In this document: positions 57,124 through 64,000 of the stretch, piece by piece
Numbering within the stretch: position 1 is the first letter of the stretch
Layout: every line of letters begins with the position of its first letter
NCBI GenBank assembly: GCA_963765935.1
Contig: CAVXXX010000001.1
Span: forward strand, 992,001-1,056,000
Direction: 5' to 3'
Origin: JAMXLG01 sp963765935
GTDB taxonomy: Bacteria; Vulcanimicrobiota; Vulcanimicrobiia; Vulcanimicrobiales; Vulcanimicrobiaceae
Length of the DNA: 64,000 nt
Notes under the pieces: generated by a model
Told to the model about the DNA's origin: nothing
The model's database searches: none
What the model saw: only the letters and a program-made list of their open reading frames with translations
Translations under genes and position numbers: made by a program

Positions 57124-58145
57124 ACGGCGGCGGCAATCGAACATACAATCGCATTGTGGGGTTTCACGGTTGGCGGCGGGAGGTCGCGGGCTTCCTGTCC
57201 GCTTTTCTATTGGTCGCGACAATGGCGGCGCGCGCGAGCGCGGATCCGCAAATTATTGCGACGACCGGTGAACCGGTTGTCTTCGGCAATTTGCAAGCCG
57301 GCGTCGTGAACGTACGAACCTGGAACCGCAGCGACGTGCAAATCGACGCCGATCCGACCGTCAACGTCCGTCACATCGATCGCGTGCCGCCCAATCTTCC
57401 ACCCGCATTCACGTTCTTCGCCCAAACCATCGACACGCCCGACGGCCCATTGATGCTTCCGCCGGAGCCGTTCCTCATTCAACCGCTCGATGCATCACCG
57501 CACGACGCGGTCGCATTCAACGGCTACGGCAACGTGACGATGACGATCCCAGCGGGTTCACCTTTGCTCATCACGCGGGTCGGACAAGGTGAGGTGAGCA
57601 TAAACGGATACCACGGCGGCACGTTCTTCGCGATCGTGCGTGCCGGGTTGCTGCGCCTCAATGACGTGAGCGGTACCGGCGGGTTTCAAGTAAACAACGG
57701 TCCCGTGATCGCACGAAATTCCACGTTCGATCGGATTCGCGCGCGCACGGGACGCGGGAACATGTTTTTCGAGAACTGCACGGCACGTCAAATTGAAGCA
57801 ACGAGTTTGACCGGCTCGATTGTGTACGACAACGGCAGTTTCGAACCGGGCCTTGCGCGTTTCGAGAGCGAGCGCGGCAATATTGCACTCGGCATCGGGC
57901 GCGGCGGCGCGCAAATCGACGCGCATAGCGGCGACGGTCGCGTGCTATCCGAAGGTTCGTTTCAATCAGGTCCCGTCGTAACCGCAACGAGCGGCCGCGG
58001 CACGGTGATGTACTACAACGGATCGATACGCGCGCATCCGAATCTTCGCCGGCAACTCCCGTTGCGCGCCCAGCGTCCGATGCCTATTCGGAGTCCGCGC
58101 CGGGCCAAAAACCAGGTTCGGCCGCGCTTGCGCGAGGACCAGTAA
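57120..58145 (+). CDS. Exported beta-helix protein coupled to the two-component system
   Basis: A 341-residue protein with a signal peptide (AGFLSAFLLVATMAARASAD). Repeated strands with Gly turns resemble a DUF4097-like ladder: NVTMTIPAGSPLLITRVGQG, EVSINGYHGGTFFAIVRAGL, RTGRGNMFFENCTARQIEAT, SLTGSIVYDNGSFEPGLARF and AHSGDGRVLSEGSFQSGPVV. The last 40 residues are basic (RRQLPLRAQRPMPIRSPRRA) and overlap the convergent TMEM175 gene by 62 nt. Coupling to the kinase suggests it modulates or reads out the same envelope signal. Confidence 0.72.
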   Translation: MNGGGNRTYNRIVGFHGWRREVAGFLSAFLLVATMAARASADPQIIATTGEPVVFGNLQAGVVNVRTWNRSDVQIDADPTVNVRHIDRVPPNLPPAFTFFAQTIDTPDGPLMLPPEPFLIQPLDASPHDAVAFNGYGNVTMTIPAGSPLLITRVGQGEVSINGYHGGTFFAIVRAGLLRLNDVSGTGGFQVNNGPVIARNSTFDRIRARTGRGNMFFENCTARQIEATSLTGSIVYDNGSFEPGLARFESERGNIALGIGRGGAQIDAHSGDGRVLSEGSFQSGPVVTATSGRGTVMYYNGSIRAHPNLRRQLPLRAQRPMPIRSPRRAKNQVRPRLREDQ

Positions 58146-58740
58146 CGAGGTACCAGATCGGCGTGACGACAAACAGCGCGATACTGGCGATGGTATTGAG
58201 ATATGAAACAGCGATCGCAATCGTACATACGACCGGATTCACCATCAAACGATACGTAGTAATGTCCAGCGTTTTTTGCGGAACGTCGCTATCGATAAGG
58301 CGATGGCGGTCGGTTGCATATCGCCACACCGCAATCGAGCTCAGCGAGCTCGCGATGACGTTTAGCGCGTAGATTATAACGGCGATCCGCTGCGTCGGGA
58401 ATTCCGCGAGCAACCCCGTTGTAAACGGGAGAAATACGATGAATAGCAAGTGCACCGCATTCACCCAGAGCAGCACTCTATTCGAGCGCCGGATCGATGC
58501 AAACAACACGTGATGCGCCGTCCAGTAAAACGTTACGATCAAGAAGCTGAGCACGAAGATAAGCACGTGGGGTGCCAGGTTCCACAACGCAGAACCGAGT
58601 TCGTGTACGGTCTGGTTGGATGGGACTTTTACGTCGAGTACAAGCAGCGTAAGAGCAACGGCAAATACGCCGTCGCTTAGCGCCTCTACTCTGCCCGTGG
58701 AATTCTCTTTGCTCTTCGCCTTCGATTCTTCATCGTCCAT
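58084..58740 (-). CDS. TMEM175-family potassium-channel-like membrane protein
   Basis: ATG 58740 gives 218 residues; the earlier open codons belong to the neighbour's 3' end. RVEALSDGVFAVALTLLVLD is the family's first-helix signature (RxxxxSDxxxAxxxTLLVLD), and about six helices follow, one repeat of the bacterial channel. TATGCT lies 7 nt from the ATG (58752-58747), so the message may be leaderless, though no good -35 is visible. The C-terminus overlaps the convergent exported-protein gene. Confidence 0.88.
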   Translation of the reverse strand: MDDEESKAKSKENSTGRVEALSDGVFAVALTLLVLDVKVPSNQTVHELGSALWNLAPHVLIFVLSFLIVTFYWTAHHVLFASIRRSNRVLLWVNAVHLLFIVFLPFTTGLLAEFPTQRIAVIIYALNVIASSLSSIAVWRYATDRHRLIDSDVPQKTLDITTYRLMVNPVVCTIAIAVSYLNTIASIALFVVTPIWYLVTGPRASAAEPGFWPGADSE

Positions 58741-58763
58741 GCGTGAAGCATACCCGTGCCGCG

Positions 58764-59189
58764 CTACAGCAGATACTTGCGCATCATCGCCATGTCGAGT
58801 TTGAAGGTGTGCTGTGGCAGGACGGCCTCGACGCCGTAGCCGCAAGCTTCGAAAAAGCGGTGCGCGCTACGTTCGTGCGGGACCATCACCGTCATTTTGT
58901 GGCAATTGTAGTAATTGGCAACGTCCGCCATTTCGGACGCGATCGCGCGCGCAATGCCTTGCCGGCGGTGCGAAGGCGCGACGATGAGGCGCTCCACTTC
59001 ACCCAGTGACGCCGCGACCTTCAGCGTACCTGCAGCAATCACGGCGTCCTCTTCCTTCACTGCAAAGCCGTACCGCGCTTCGTGCCAAATCACCGGAAAC
59101 TCGTAGAACGCACGTAAGCTCTCGCGCTCGTTTGCGCGATAGAACGCCTCAAGCGATTCCGACGCAACGCGCAACACGTCAAACGCCAA
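58764..59189 (-). CDS. GNAT-family acetyltransferase
   Basis: A 141-residue acetyltransferase with the acetyl-CoA loop IVAPSHRRQGIARAIASEMA and the C-terminal motif HERSAHRFFEACGYGVEAVL. The first 60 residues (ESLRAFYEFPVIWHEARYGF) form the substrate side; VERLIVAP gives motif A. The start is TTG 59189, overlapping the metallo-beta-lactamase-fold gene by 11 nt; a GTG four codons later is also possible. Substrate unknown. Confidence 0.86.
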   Translation of the reverse strand: MAFDVLRVASESLEAFYRANERESLRAFYEFPVIWHEARYGFAVKEEDAVIAAGTLKVAASLGEVERLIVAPSHRRQGIARAIASEMADVANYYNCHKMTVMVPHERSAHRFFEACGYGVEAVLPQHTFKLDMAMMRKYLL

Positions 59190-59973
59190 CCGAAGCCACC
59201 TCGGTCGTCAGATCGACTTCGAGATTGTCGCGTGCGGCGATCGCGCGAATGCCGAGATCATCTTCGAGCGATTGCGCGAGCGCCTGTGGATCGGCTTCGA
59301 GCATCTTCGTCCCGAAGTGCTGGAGAATCGCAACCCGTGGACGCACGCCTTCGATGACCGCGCGGGCTTGATCCCAGGTGAGATGATCGACGTCCATCCC
59401 ATCGCGGAATCGCAAAACGTTGATGATCAGCACGTCGGGCCGCGCTTGCGCGTAATCGTCGACAAGTTCCTTGAAGTACCGTCCGCAAGGTAAGTACGAG
59501 ACACGCAAGTCGTCGTGGGTGAAATGCATGCCGTAGGTCTCTACGGCGTGCACGTGCCGGATCGATGCGCGCACGTCGACGTCACCGATGCGGTACGGGC
59601 CTCCGCGTTCGGTGATGACATCGATGCGCGTGACAAACCCTTGGGCATACGGCAACACCGTCGGTTCGTGCATCAGCGCGTCTTCGGGCGCAAGCAACAC
59701 GCCGCGTTTGCGGAAGCCGCCGGAAGTCATAGCTTCGATCATCGCGGTAACGTCGCCGGCATGATCGAGATGCTTGTGCGAAAGCGCGATCGCGTCGAGC
59801 TCGCGCGGATTGAACGGAGGAATTGACGAGAGCGCCCGCACGAGCGCTCCGGGACCGGGATCGACGTGAATCTGCGTCTCACCGAAGCGGAACCACATGC
59901 CGCCTGAAGCGCGCAGCTGACGTGCAACGACGAAGCGCGCTCCGCCGCTTCCGAGAAATATTACCGAATCCAA
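59179..59973 (-). CDS. Metallo-beta-lactamase-fold hydrolase
   Basis: A 264-residue enzyme of the RNase Z/PhnP-like group. Metal ligands: HxHxDH in ALSHKHLDHAGDVTAMIE, His in RHVHAVETYGMHF and DVLIINVLRF followed by LQHFGTKM. The phosphodiesterase or lactonase substrate is not known. It shares the minus-strand run GNAT-MBL-PadR, with 13 nt to PadR. Confidence 0.88.
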   Translation of the reverse strand: MDSVIFLGSGGARFVVARQLRASGGMWFRFGETQIHVDPGPGALVRALSSIPPFNPRELDAIALSHKHLDHAGDVTAMIEAMTSGGFRKRGVLLAPEDALMHEPTVLPYAQGFVTRIDVITERGGPYRIGDVDVRASIRHVHAVETYGMHFTHDDLRVSYLPCGRYFKELVDDYAQARPDVLIINVLRFRDGMDVDHLTWDQARAVIEGVRPRVAILQHFGTKMLEADPQALAQSLEDDLGIRAIAARDNLEVDLTTEVASVGV

Positions 59974-59986
59974 GGTGCGATTCGGA

Positions 59987-60391
59987 TTAGGCTAAGTTCC
60001 GTGCCTTTCCCGGTTCGTGCTTGCTCGCATAGAGCACGAAGAACTGATCGAGATTCGAACGATACTGTTCGAGCGCCGCGCTCCAAAGCCGCAGCGCTGC
60101 GCAACCGGCGTCAGTCACCGTATAAATGCGCCGAGCCGGGCCCTGTTCTTTCGGGTCCCACCACGACGAGATATATTCGTCGCGCTCGAGCTGGCGAAGC
60201 GCTCGATAGACCGTTCCGGGATCCGTGACCACATCGAACTTCTCTTTGAGTTCTTTCGTGATCTCGTACCCGTGCAGGTTGTGGTCTTTGAGCATGACGA
60301 GAAGCCATGCCATCAAGTAATTTTTCGGGGTTCCCTTAGGGGGTAAGCCGCTTTCGCGTAATTGTGCAGTGGCGAAACCCGAATCGATCAT
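59987..60391 (-). CDS. PadR-family regulator, PhaQ-like
   Basis: A 134-residue regulator. GTPKNYLMAWLLVMLKDHNL then HGYEITKELKEKFDVVTDPG, TVYRALRQLERDEYISSWWD and GPARRIYTVTDAGCAALRLW match the PadR winged helix and, most closely, the poly-beta-hydroxybutyrate-responsive repressor PhaQ. No pha gene is in the window, so the effector is uncertain. ATG 60391 has GGAG 8 nt upstream. Divergent from the gene at 60609 by 217 bp. Confidence 0.88.
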   Translation of the reverse strand: MIDSGFATAQLRESGLPPKGTPKNYLMAWLLVMLKDHNLHGYEITKELKEKFDVVTDPGTVYRALRQLERDEYISSWWDPKEQGPARRIYTVTDAGCAALRLWSAALEQYRSNLDQFFVLYASKHEPGKARNLA

Positions 60392-60608
60392 TCGGCATCT
60401 CCACCAGACGCGGCCGTCTGCTCCTCCACGAACATGCCCATGCCTGTGCCGGTCCTTCCGAGATGGGCCTTTAGAACCAGGCCCCTCTGCAACCCGGCGG
60501 TAGTTTTACGAAAATGAAAGCCCGACCTGCGCTGAAAGTCGCACGTTTTCCGGTACTTTGGGTACCAGGCTTTTACGCTATCGTTCGGCCGAATGGTATC
60601 ATCGACCA

Positions 60609-61103
60609 ATGAAATACGTCCCCACCGCCGACTTCATGCACGATTTATTCGGCGGGCCCGTCTCACGCCGCACCATCTTGGAACGAATTTTCACCAACTC
60701 CGACATCGCGGCGATTGCGGGCGAACACGGAGTGCAACGCGACGCACTGCTCTCGTCGCTGGCCGGAGATGAATCCAGCGCCGCGGGGAGCCGGCTGCGG
60801 CTGGCGGTGAGCAAAATGCGCGAAGGGACCACTGAAGTGCCGCGCGGCATCGCCTTCCCTCCCGAACTCGATAATGCGACGGATGGCGGCCTCGAATTGA
60901 TCGGGCTTTTCGTGAACCCGCTCGCAACAACGGCGATGATCCTCAACACGCCGCCGCCTGCGCTCGACGACGCGGCGCGCGTGATCGATCCGCGTCTTTC
61001 GATCGCCGTGTACGCATCGCGCGTCTTCCGCGTGCTCGCCGTTCAACACCCGTCCCTCGAGCAAGCGTTGACGAACGCCGCGAACGCTCTCGAGCGGGCT
61101 TAG
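60609..61103 (+). CDS. Protein of unknown function, probably leaderless
   Basis: ATG 60609 gives 164 residues (MKYVPTADFMHDLFGGPVSR). TGG-TATCAT (60594-60602) puts the transcript start exactly on the ATG. The protein is soluble and helical: SDIAAIAGEHGVQRDALLSS, AVSKMREGTTEVPRGIAFPP, VIDPRLSIAVYASRVFRVLA and HPSLEQALTNAANALE. I recognise no family. It is convergent with the DUF1501 gene (4 nt apart). Confidence 0.68.
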   Translation: MKYVPTADFMHDLFGGPVSRRTILERIFTNSDIAAIAGEHGVQRDALLSSLAGDESSAAGSRLRLAVSKMREGTTEVPRGIAFPPELDNATDGGLELIGLFVNPLATTAMILNTPPPALDDAARVIDPRLSIAVYASRVFRVLAVQHPSLEQALTNAANALERA

Positions 61104-61107
61104 CCGA

Positions 61108-62328
61108 TCACGCGAGCGCGCCGAGTTGCGCGAACTTTCCGGCGAGAATCTTTTCCGATGGACGGCCCAGCCAACGCTCGAGGACCGTTGCATAGACGCT
61201 GCGGAAATCGGTCGTAAACGCAACGTTCCCCATGTTCGTCTTTTGAAGGTCGGGAAGCGAGCCGTAGATGCCGCCCTTCACCCCGCCGCCGATCAGAAAA
61301 AGCGGCGAGGCTTCACCGTGATCGGTTCCGCGGCTTCCGTTTTCGGCGATGCGGCGGCCGAATTCACTGAAGGTCATCGTAAGCACGCGCGAATCATTTC
61401 CGTGCGCACCCAAGTCGTCGTAGAATGCAGCCATCGCGTCGGAGAATTCGCGTAAGAGACGATCCTGCGTTGCCTTTTGGCTGACGTGCGTATCGAACGA
61501 CCCGTGCTGCACGTAGAGCACGCGCGTCCCGAGATTACTTCCGACAATTTGCGCTGCGAGCGCCAGACTTCGCCCAAGCGGAGTGGCGGGATAGGAAGCG
61601 TCCGTTTTATATCCGGCCAACAGCTTTGGTAACTCTTCGGAGCCGCGTTGTGCGTCATCTTCGATCTCAGCGATATGCGCGAGATACGGCGAGTTGAACG
61701 GGAATTGATTGTCGCGGACGAGTTGCGCGTACGTCTTACGCGCAATAGCATTGCGGTCGCTCACTAGACCATAGCCATTCAACTGCGCTACCGCCGGAAT
61801 GTCGACGGAATTCGAAACCAGTGCTTCGGGCAGGACTTGCGCGAGCGCGATGCCGTTGAACAGATTGTCTTTGGGTAAATTTGCCTCATCGAGATACCGT
61901 CCGAGCCAGCCGGTGTGCTCGTAGCGCTCGGGTGCCGCAGTCTGCCAGATCTCCGTCGAACGGAAGTGCGAGTGATCGGGATCGGGATAGCCCACGCTTT
62001 GCACGATCGCGATGTTGCCCTTATCGTAGAGACCTTTGAGCGACTTCATTTCCGGGTTCAAGCCCAATTGCTCGTTGATAGCGAGTACATCGCTGCGCGC
62101 AATTGCAAGCGTCGGACGCATTTGGTAATACGCGTCGTCGCCGTGGGGCACCACGCAGTTCAGTCCGTCGTTGCCGCCCTGGAGGTTAACGAGAACGAGC
62201 ACGCGATTTTCCGCCCCGGGCAGACCGGGCAACGGCGTGTCGGCGAGCGCGCGCGCGAACACGTGATCCATATTCGCGACGACCGCGAGACCTGAGAGTG
62301 CGCCGAGTACGAACTTACCGCGTTTCAT
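61108..62328 (-). CDS. DUF1501 protein
   Basis: A 406-residue exported or periplasmic protein, distant relative of sulfatases. MKRGKFVLGALSGLAVVANM is the signal segment. Blocks LVLVNLQGGNDGLNCVVPHG, HSHFRSTEIWQTAAPERYEH, QHGSFDTHVSQKATQDRLLR, TMTFSEFGRRIAENGSRGTD and HGEASPLFLIGGGVKGGIYG carry the metal-site Asp/His residues of the family. AAGGA lies 8 nt before the ATG. It forms an operon with the DUF1800 gene 29 nt upstream, an association seen in many bacteria. Confidence 0.93.
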   Translation of the reverse strand: MKRGKFVLGALSGLAVVANMDHVFARALADTPLPGLPGAENRVLVLVNLQGGNDGLNCVVPHGDDAYYQMRPTLAIARSDVLAINEQLGLNPEMKSLKGLYDKGNIAIVQSVGYPDPDHSHFRSTEIWQTAAPERYEHTGWLGRYLDEANLPKDNLFNGIALAQVLPEALVSNSVDIPAVAQLNGYGLVSDRNAIARKTYAQLVRDNQFPFNSPYLAHIAEIEDDAQRGSEELPKLLAGYKTDASYPATPLGRSLALAAQIVGSNLGTRVLYVQHGSFDTHVSQKATQDRLLREFSDAMAAFYDDLGAHGNDSRVLTMTFSEFGRRIAENGSRGTDHGEASPLFLIGGGVKGGIYGSLPDLQKTNMGNVAFTTDFRSVYATVLERWLGRPSEKILAGKFAQLGALA

Positions 62329-62357
62329 GGATGTCCTTTTTCGTCCTCATCTGTGGC

Positions 62358-63800
62358 CTATGCTAATTGGTAGGCGGGCATTGCCATCGTCAAGTACGCA
62401 GCCCCGCGAACGCGTTCTTGAAAGTTCTCTGCGCCGAGCGATTTCAGCGCGGAAGTCGAAGTGCCGTTCAGATACGCGACGAGCTGACTGCGCGCAACGT
62501 CAGGTGCATCGCCTTGCAGCAACACCTGAATCAGCTCAAACGATGCGCGGTTCGCGTCCATCGGAGTCTGTTCCAACCACGTCGAATTTGCCATCATCGG
62601 TGAGTTACTCAACTGCGCCAAGTAATTTTGCCGCGCAATCATGGTTTGCGACGTGACCCAATTCGTACCGCCCGGCCAGCCGGCCACATTTGGCGGATAG
62701 AAGAGGACCTGTCCCATTTGATTGAGCGCGCGTGGCGCGTTCTTGTCGATCTCCGTCAACGCAAACGATTTATGTGTGCCCACCACAAACTCCACCGGAC
62801 TCTTCACCAATGCGCGGTACGCGCGCGGCGAGAAAAAGACATTACTTTGCAACAAGGTTGACATGATCGGCGCAAGATTGAAATCATACTTTCGAATCAC
62901 ACCTGCAAAGGCGTCGACGAGTTGTGGCTCCGGATCATCGTAGACGAAGTAGCTTAGCAGCGTGCTCGCCCAAAATTTCGCAGCCGCAGGCTGTTGATAG
63001 ATTATCGAAACGATATCCGCGCCGTCGAAGTTCCCGGAGCGACCGAGGAACATCTTGGTTCCGCTATCATGGATGCGAGGATTGTCGATAAATTCGCCGG
63101 TACGCCGGTTGACTGTCCAGCCGGTAAATGCTCGCGCGGACTGGCGGATGTCTTCTTCGCTGTAGTTTCCGTGCCCGAGCGTGAAGAGCTCCATGAGTTC
63201 GCGCGCGTAATTTTCGTTGGGATGCGCCTTATTGTTGCTCGCGTTATCGAGATAGATCAACATGGCGGGATCTTTGCTGACTGCGAGCGTTAAATCGCGC
63301 AGATTTCCGAGCGCGTTTTGGCGATACAGTTGATTTTGGTTATAGACGTAGTTCGGCCAGACGCCCTTTTGAATCGCCGCCGTGGTGAAGTGGCCGTGAA
63401 AGAAGAACGTCATCTTCTCTTGCAGCGGCGCCGGCGTCGTCAGCATCCGGTTCAACCACCACATCTGCATCGCGATGATTGAAGCGCGCGAACGCATGCG
63501 AATGTTCTGGAGCACCATTTTGCGATCGTCCGGCGCCGATCCGAGCAAACCTAAGAGCTCCTGCGAGGGATCGTACACACCGGGCAGCGGCACATTGGAC
63601 GTGCCGGTAAAGTGAACGAGCGACTCAACGACATCGTGTGCGTTGCTCCGTGCCGCGGCCGCAACCTCTTGCGGCGCTCCGCCGAATCCCGCGCGGCGCA
63701 GCAAGTGCGCGGCGTGGCGCTCATCCCAATAACCGCGGTACGGAGCGAGCGCGGTACTCGCGTCCAGCGTACCGTCCGGACGATTCAATCCCGATGCCAT
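62358..63800 (-). CDS. DUF1800 protein
   Basis: Starts best at ATG 63800 (MASGLNRPDGTLDASTALAP), giving 480 residues; ATG 63836 is possible, but it would overlap the divergent gene. Family blocks are EKMTFFFHGHFTTAAIQKGV, NALGNLRDLTLAVSKDPAML, IYLDNASNNKAHPNENYARE, LMELFTLGHGNYSEEDIRQS and ARAFTGWTVNRRTGEF. DUF1800 proteins are paired with DUF1501 proteins, as here; a role in extracellular carbon or polysaccharide handling is suspected but unproven. Confidence 0.93.
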   Translation of the reverse strand: MASGLNRPDGTLDASTALAPYRGYWDERHAAHLLRRAGFGGAPQEVAAAARSNAHDVVESLVHFTGTSNVPLPGVYDPSQELLGLLGSAPDDRKMVLQNIRMRSRASIIAMQMWWLNRMLTTPAPLQEKMTFFFHGHFTTAAIQKGVWPNYVYNQNQLYRQNALGNLRDLTLAVSKDPAMLIYLDNASNNKAHPNENYARELMELFTLGHGNYSEEDIRQSARAFTGWTVNRRTGEFIDNPRIHDSGTKMFLGRSGNFDGADIVSIIYQQPAAAKFWASTLLSYFVYDDPEPQLVDAFAGVIRKYDFNLAPIMSTLLQSNVFFSPRAYRALVKSPVEFVVGTHKSFALTEIDKNAPRALNQMGQVLFYPPNVAGWPGGTNWVTSQTMIARQNYLAQLSNSPMMANSTWLEQTPMDANRASFELIQVLLQGDAPDVARSQLVAYLNGTSTSALKSLGAENFQERVRGAAYLTMAMPAYQLA

Positions 63801-63834
63801 ACATCTATTGAACGTAGGGAGCCCGGCAATCGTC

Positions 63835-64000
63835 ATGAAGGACGGGTTAAGGACGCTGCTTGCCGAACCAGCCGCCTTCGTGAGCCTTCTCGAATCTCGC
63901 CTCGACCGGCAAAGCGAGGCGTTTGCGCGTAATGCCGATCGCATGTCGACTCTGGTCGCCGAATACCGCGAACGCCTCGAGGCCGTACGCGCGGGCGGCG
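63835..64000 (+). CDS. Acyl-CoA carboxylase, carboxyltransferase (beta) subunit, N-terminal part
   Basis: ATG 63835 opens a frame that runs off the right edge. The 55 residues, including FVSLLESRLDRQSEAFARNA and RMSTLVAEYRERLEAVRAGG, match the start of propionyl- or methylcrotonyl-CoA carboxylase beta subunits (the SRLDxxSxxFxxN and RERLxxVRAGG pattern). It is divergent from the DUF1800 gene, with 34 bp between the start codons. Substrate type cannot be told from this part. Confidence 0.75.
   Translation, partial: MKDGLRTLLAEPAAFVSLLESRLDRQSEAFARNADRMSTLVAEYRERLEAVRAGG

Noticed and set aside
1..64000. tRNA, rRNA, CRISPR, insertion sequence or prophage
   Set aside because: I looked for TpsiC-like arms, repeated spacer patterns and transposase or integrase motifs and saw none.

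Overview
The window is a gene-dense chromosomal segment of a moderately high-GC bacterium. I see no rRNA, tRNA, CRISPR array, phage or insertion sequence. Several traits point to the Terrabacteria side of the tree: the order trmD-rplS-lepB-rbgA-rnhB-yraN, a Prp protease after rplU, a PyrK/PyrDB-type dihydroorotate dehydrogenase, and coproheme decarboxylase (HemQ/ChdC). My best guess is a candidate-phylum lineage such as Eremiobacterota (WPS-2). That placement is inference only; no marker in the window proves it.

Layout. 1-4.6 kb: polyamine genes speD and speE on the minus strand, flanking a secreted S53 (sedolisin) peptidase, with a cut-off beta-propeller gene at the left edge. 4.7-11.9 kb: secreted proteins, sufB, a tandem pair of secreted paralogues, a Rieske ferredoxin, a penicillin-acylase-type Ntn hydrolase and a small secreted peptide. 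11.9-13.3 kb: a minus-strand operon of a membrane protein, a winged-helix regulator and a CPBP protease. 13.4-16.9 kb: rplU-prp, a lytic transglycosylase, tatA, a short leaderless ORF, and Clp-N-like and TPR proteins. 16.9-26.8 kb: a long plus-strand run with trmD, rplS, three consecutive signal peptidase I genes, rbgA, rnhB, yraN, a Ser/Thr kinase, an APC permease, a 59-residue membrane protein, a membrane-anchored universal stress protein, a LolA-like protein and a phosphatase.

26.8-34.8 kb: a minus-strand run with a secreted hydrolase, a ribose-type ABC importer (RbsC, RbsA, RbsB), an SSS symporter and three small proteins, faced by a divergent AraC regulator; it looks like a carbohydrate uptake locus. 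35.7-43.4 kb: comM, secreted proteins, a decayed esterase, a DUF72 protein, then chdC-panE-dut-nrdR and a zinc-ribbon DUF5679 gene next to an elaborate inverted repeat. 43.5-47.3 kb: dprA, rlmH, argS, ppk2. 47.3-51.9 kb: a PerM-type membrane protein, a GNAT protein and pyrKDFE. 52-58.1 kb: an envelope-signalling block with an ECF sigma factor, a putative anti-sigma factor, a two-component system and two DUF4097-like exported proteins. 58-64 kb: TMEM175-type channel, GNAT, metallo-beta-lactamase-fold and PhaQ-like PadR proteins, a DUF1501/DUF1800 pair and the start of an acyl-CoA carboxylase beta subunit.

Recurring themes. Small genes below 60 codons sit in operons or behind good signals (49, 57, 59 and 46 residues). 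Several genes appear to be leaderless, with a TANNNT hexamer about 7 nt before the start codon. nrdR and the first lepB are best explained by CTG start codons. Convergent genes often overlap at their 3' ends.

The strongest oddities are a sedolisin whose propeptide-like domain is at the C-terminus, an arginyl-tRNA synthetase whose HIGH motif has lost both histidines, a 108-bp nested inverted repeat ending inside the DUF5679 gene, and the triple lepB cluster. I found no convincing wholly new multi-gene system.
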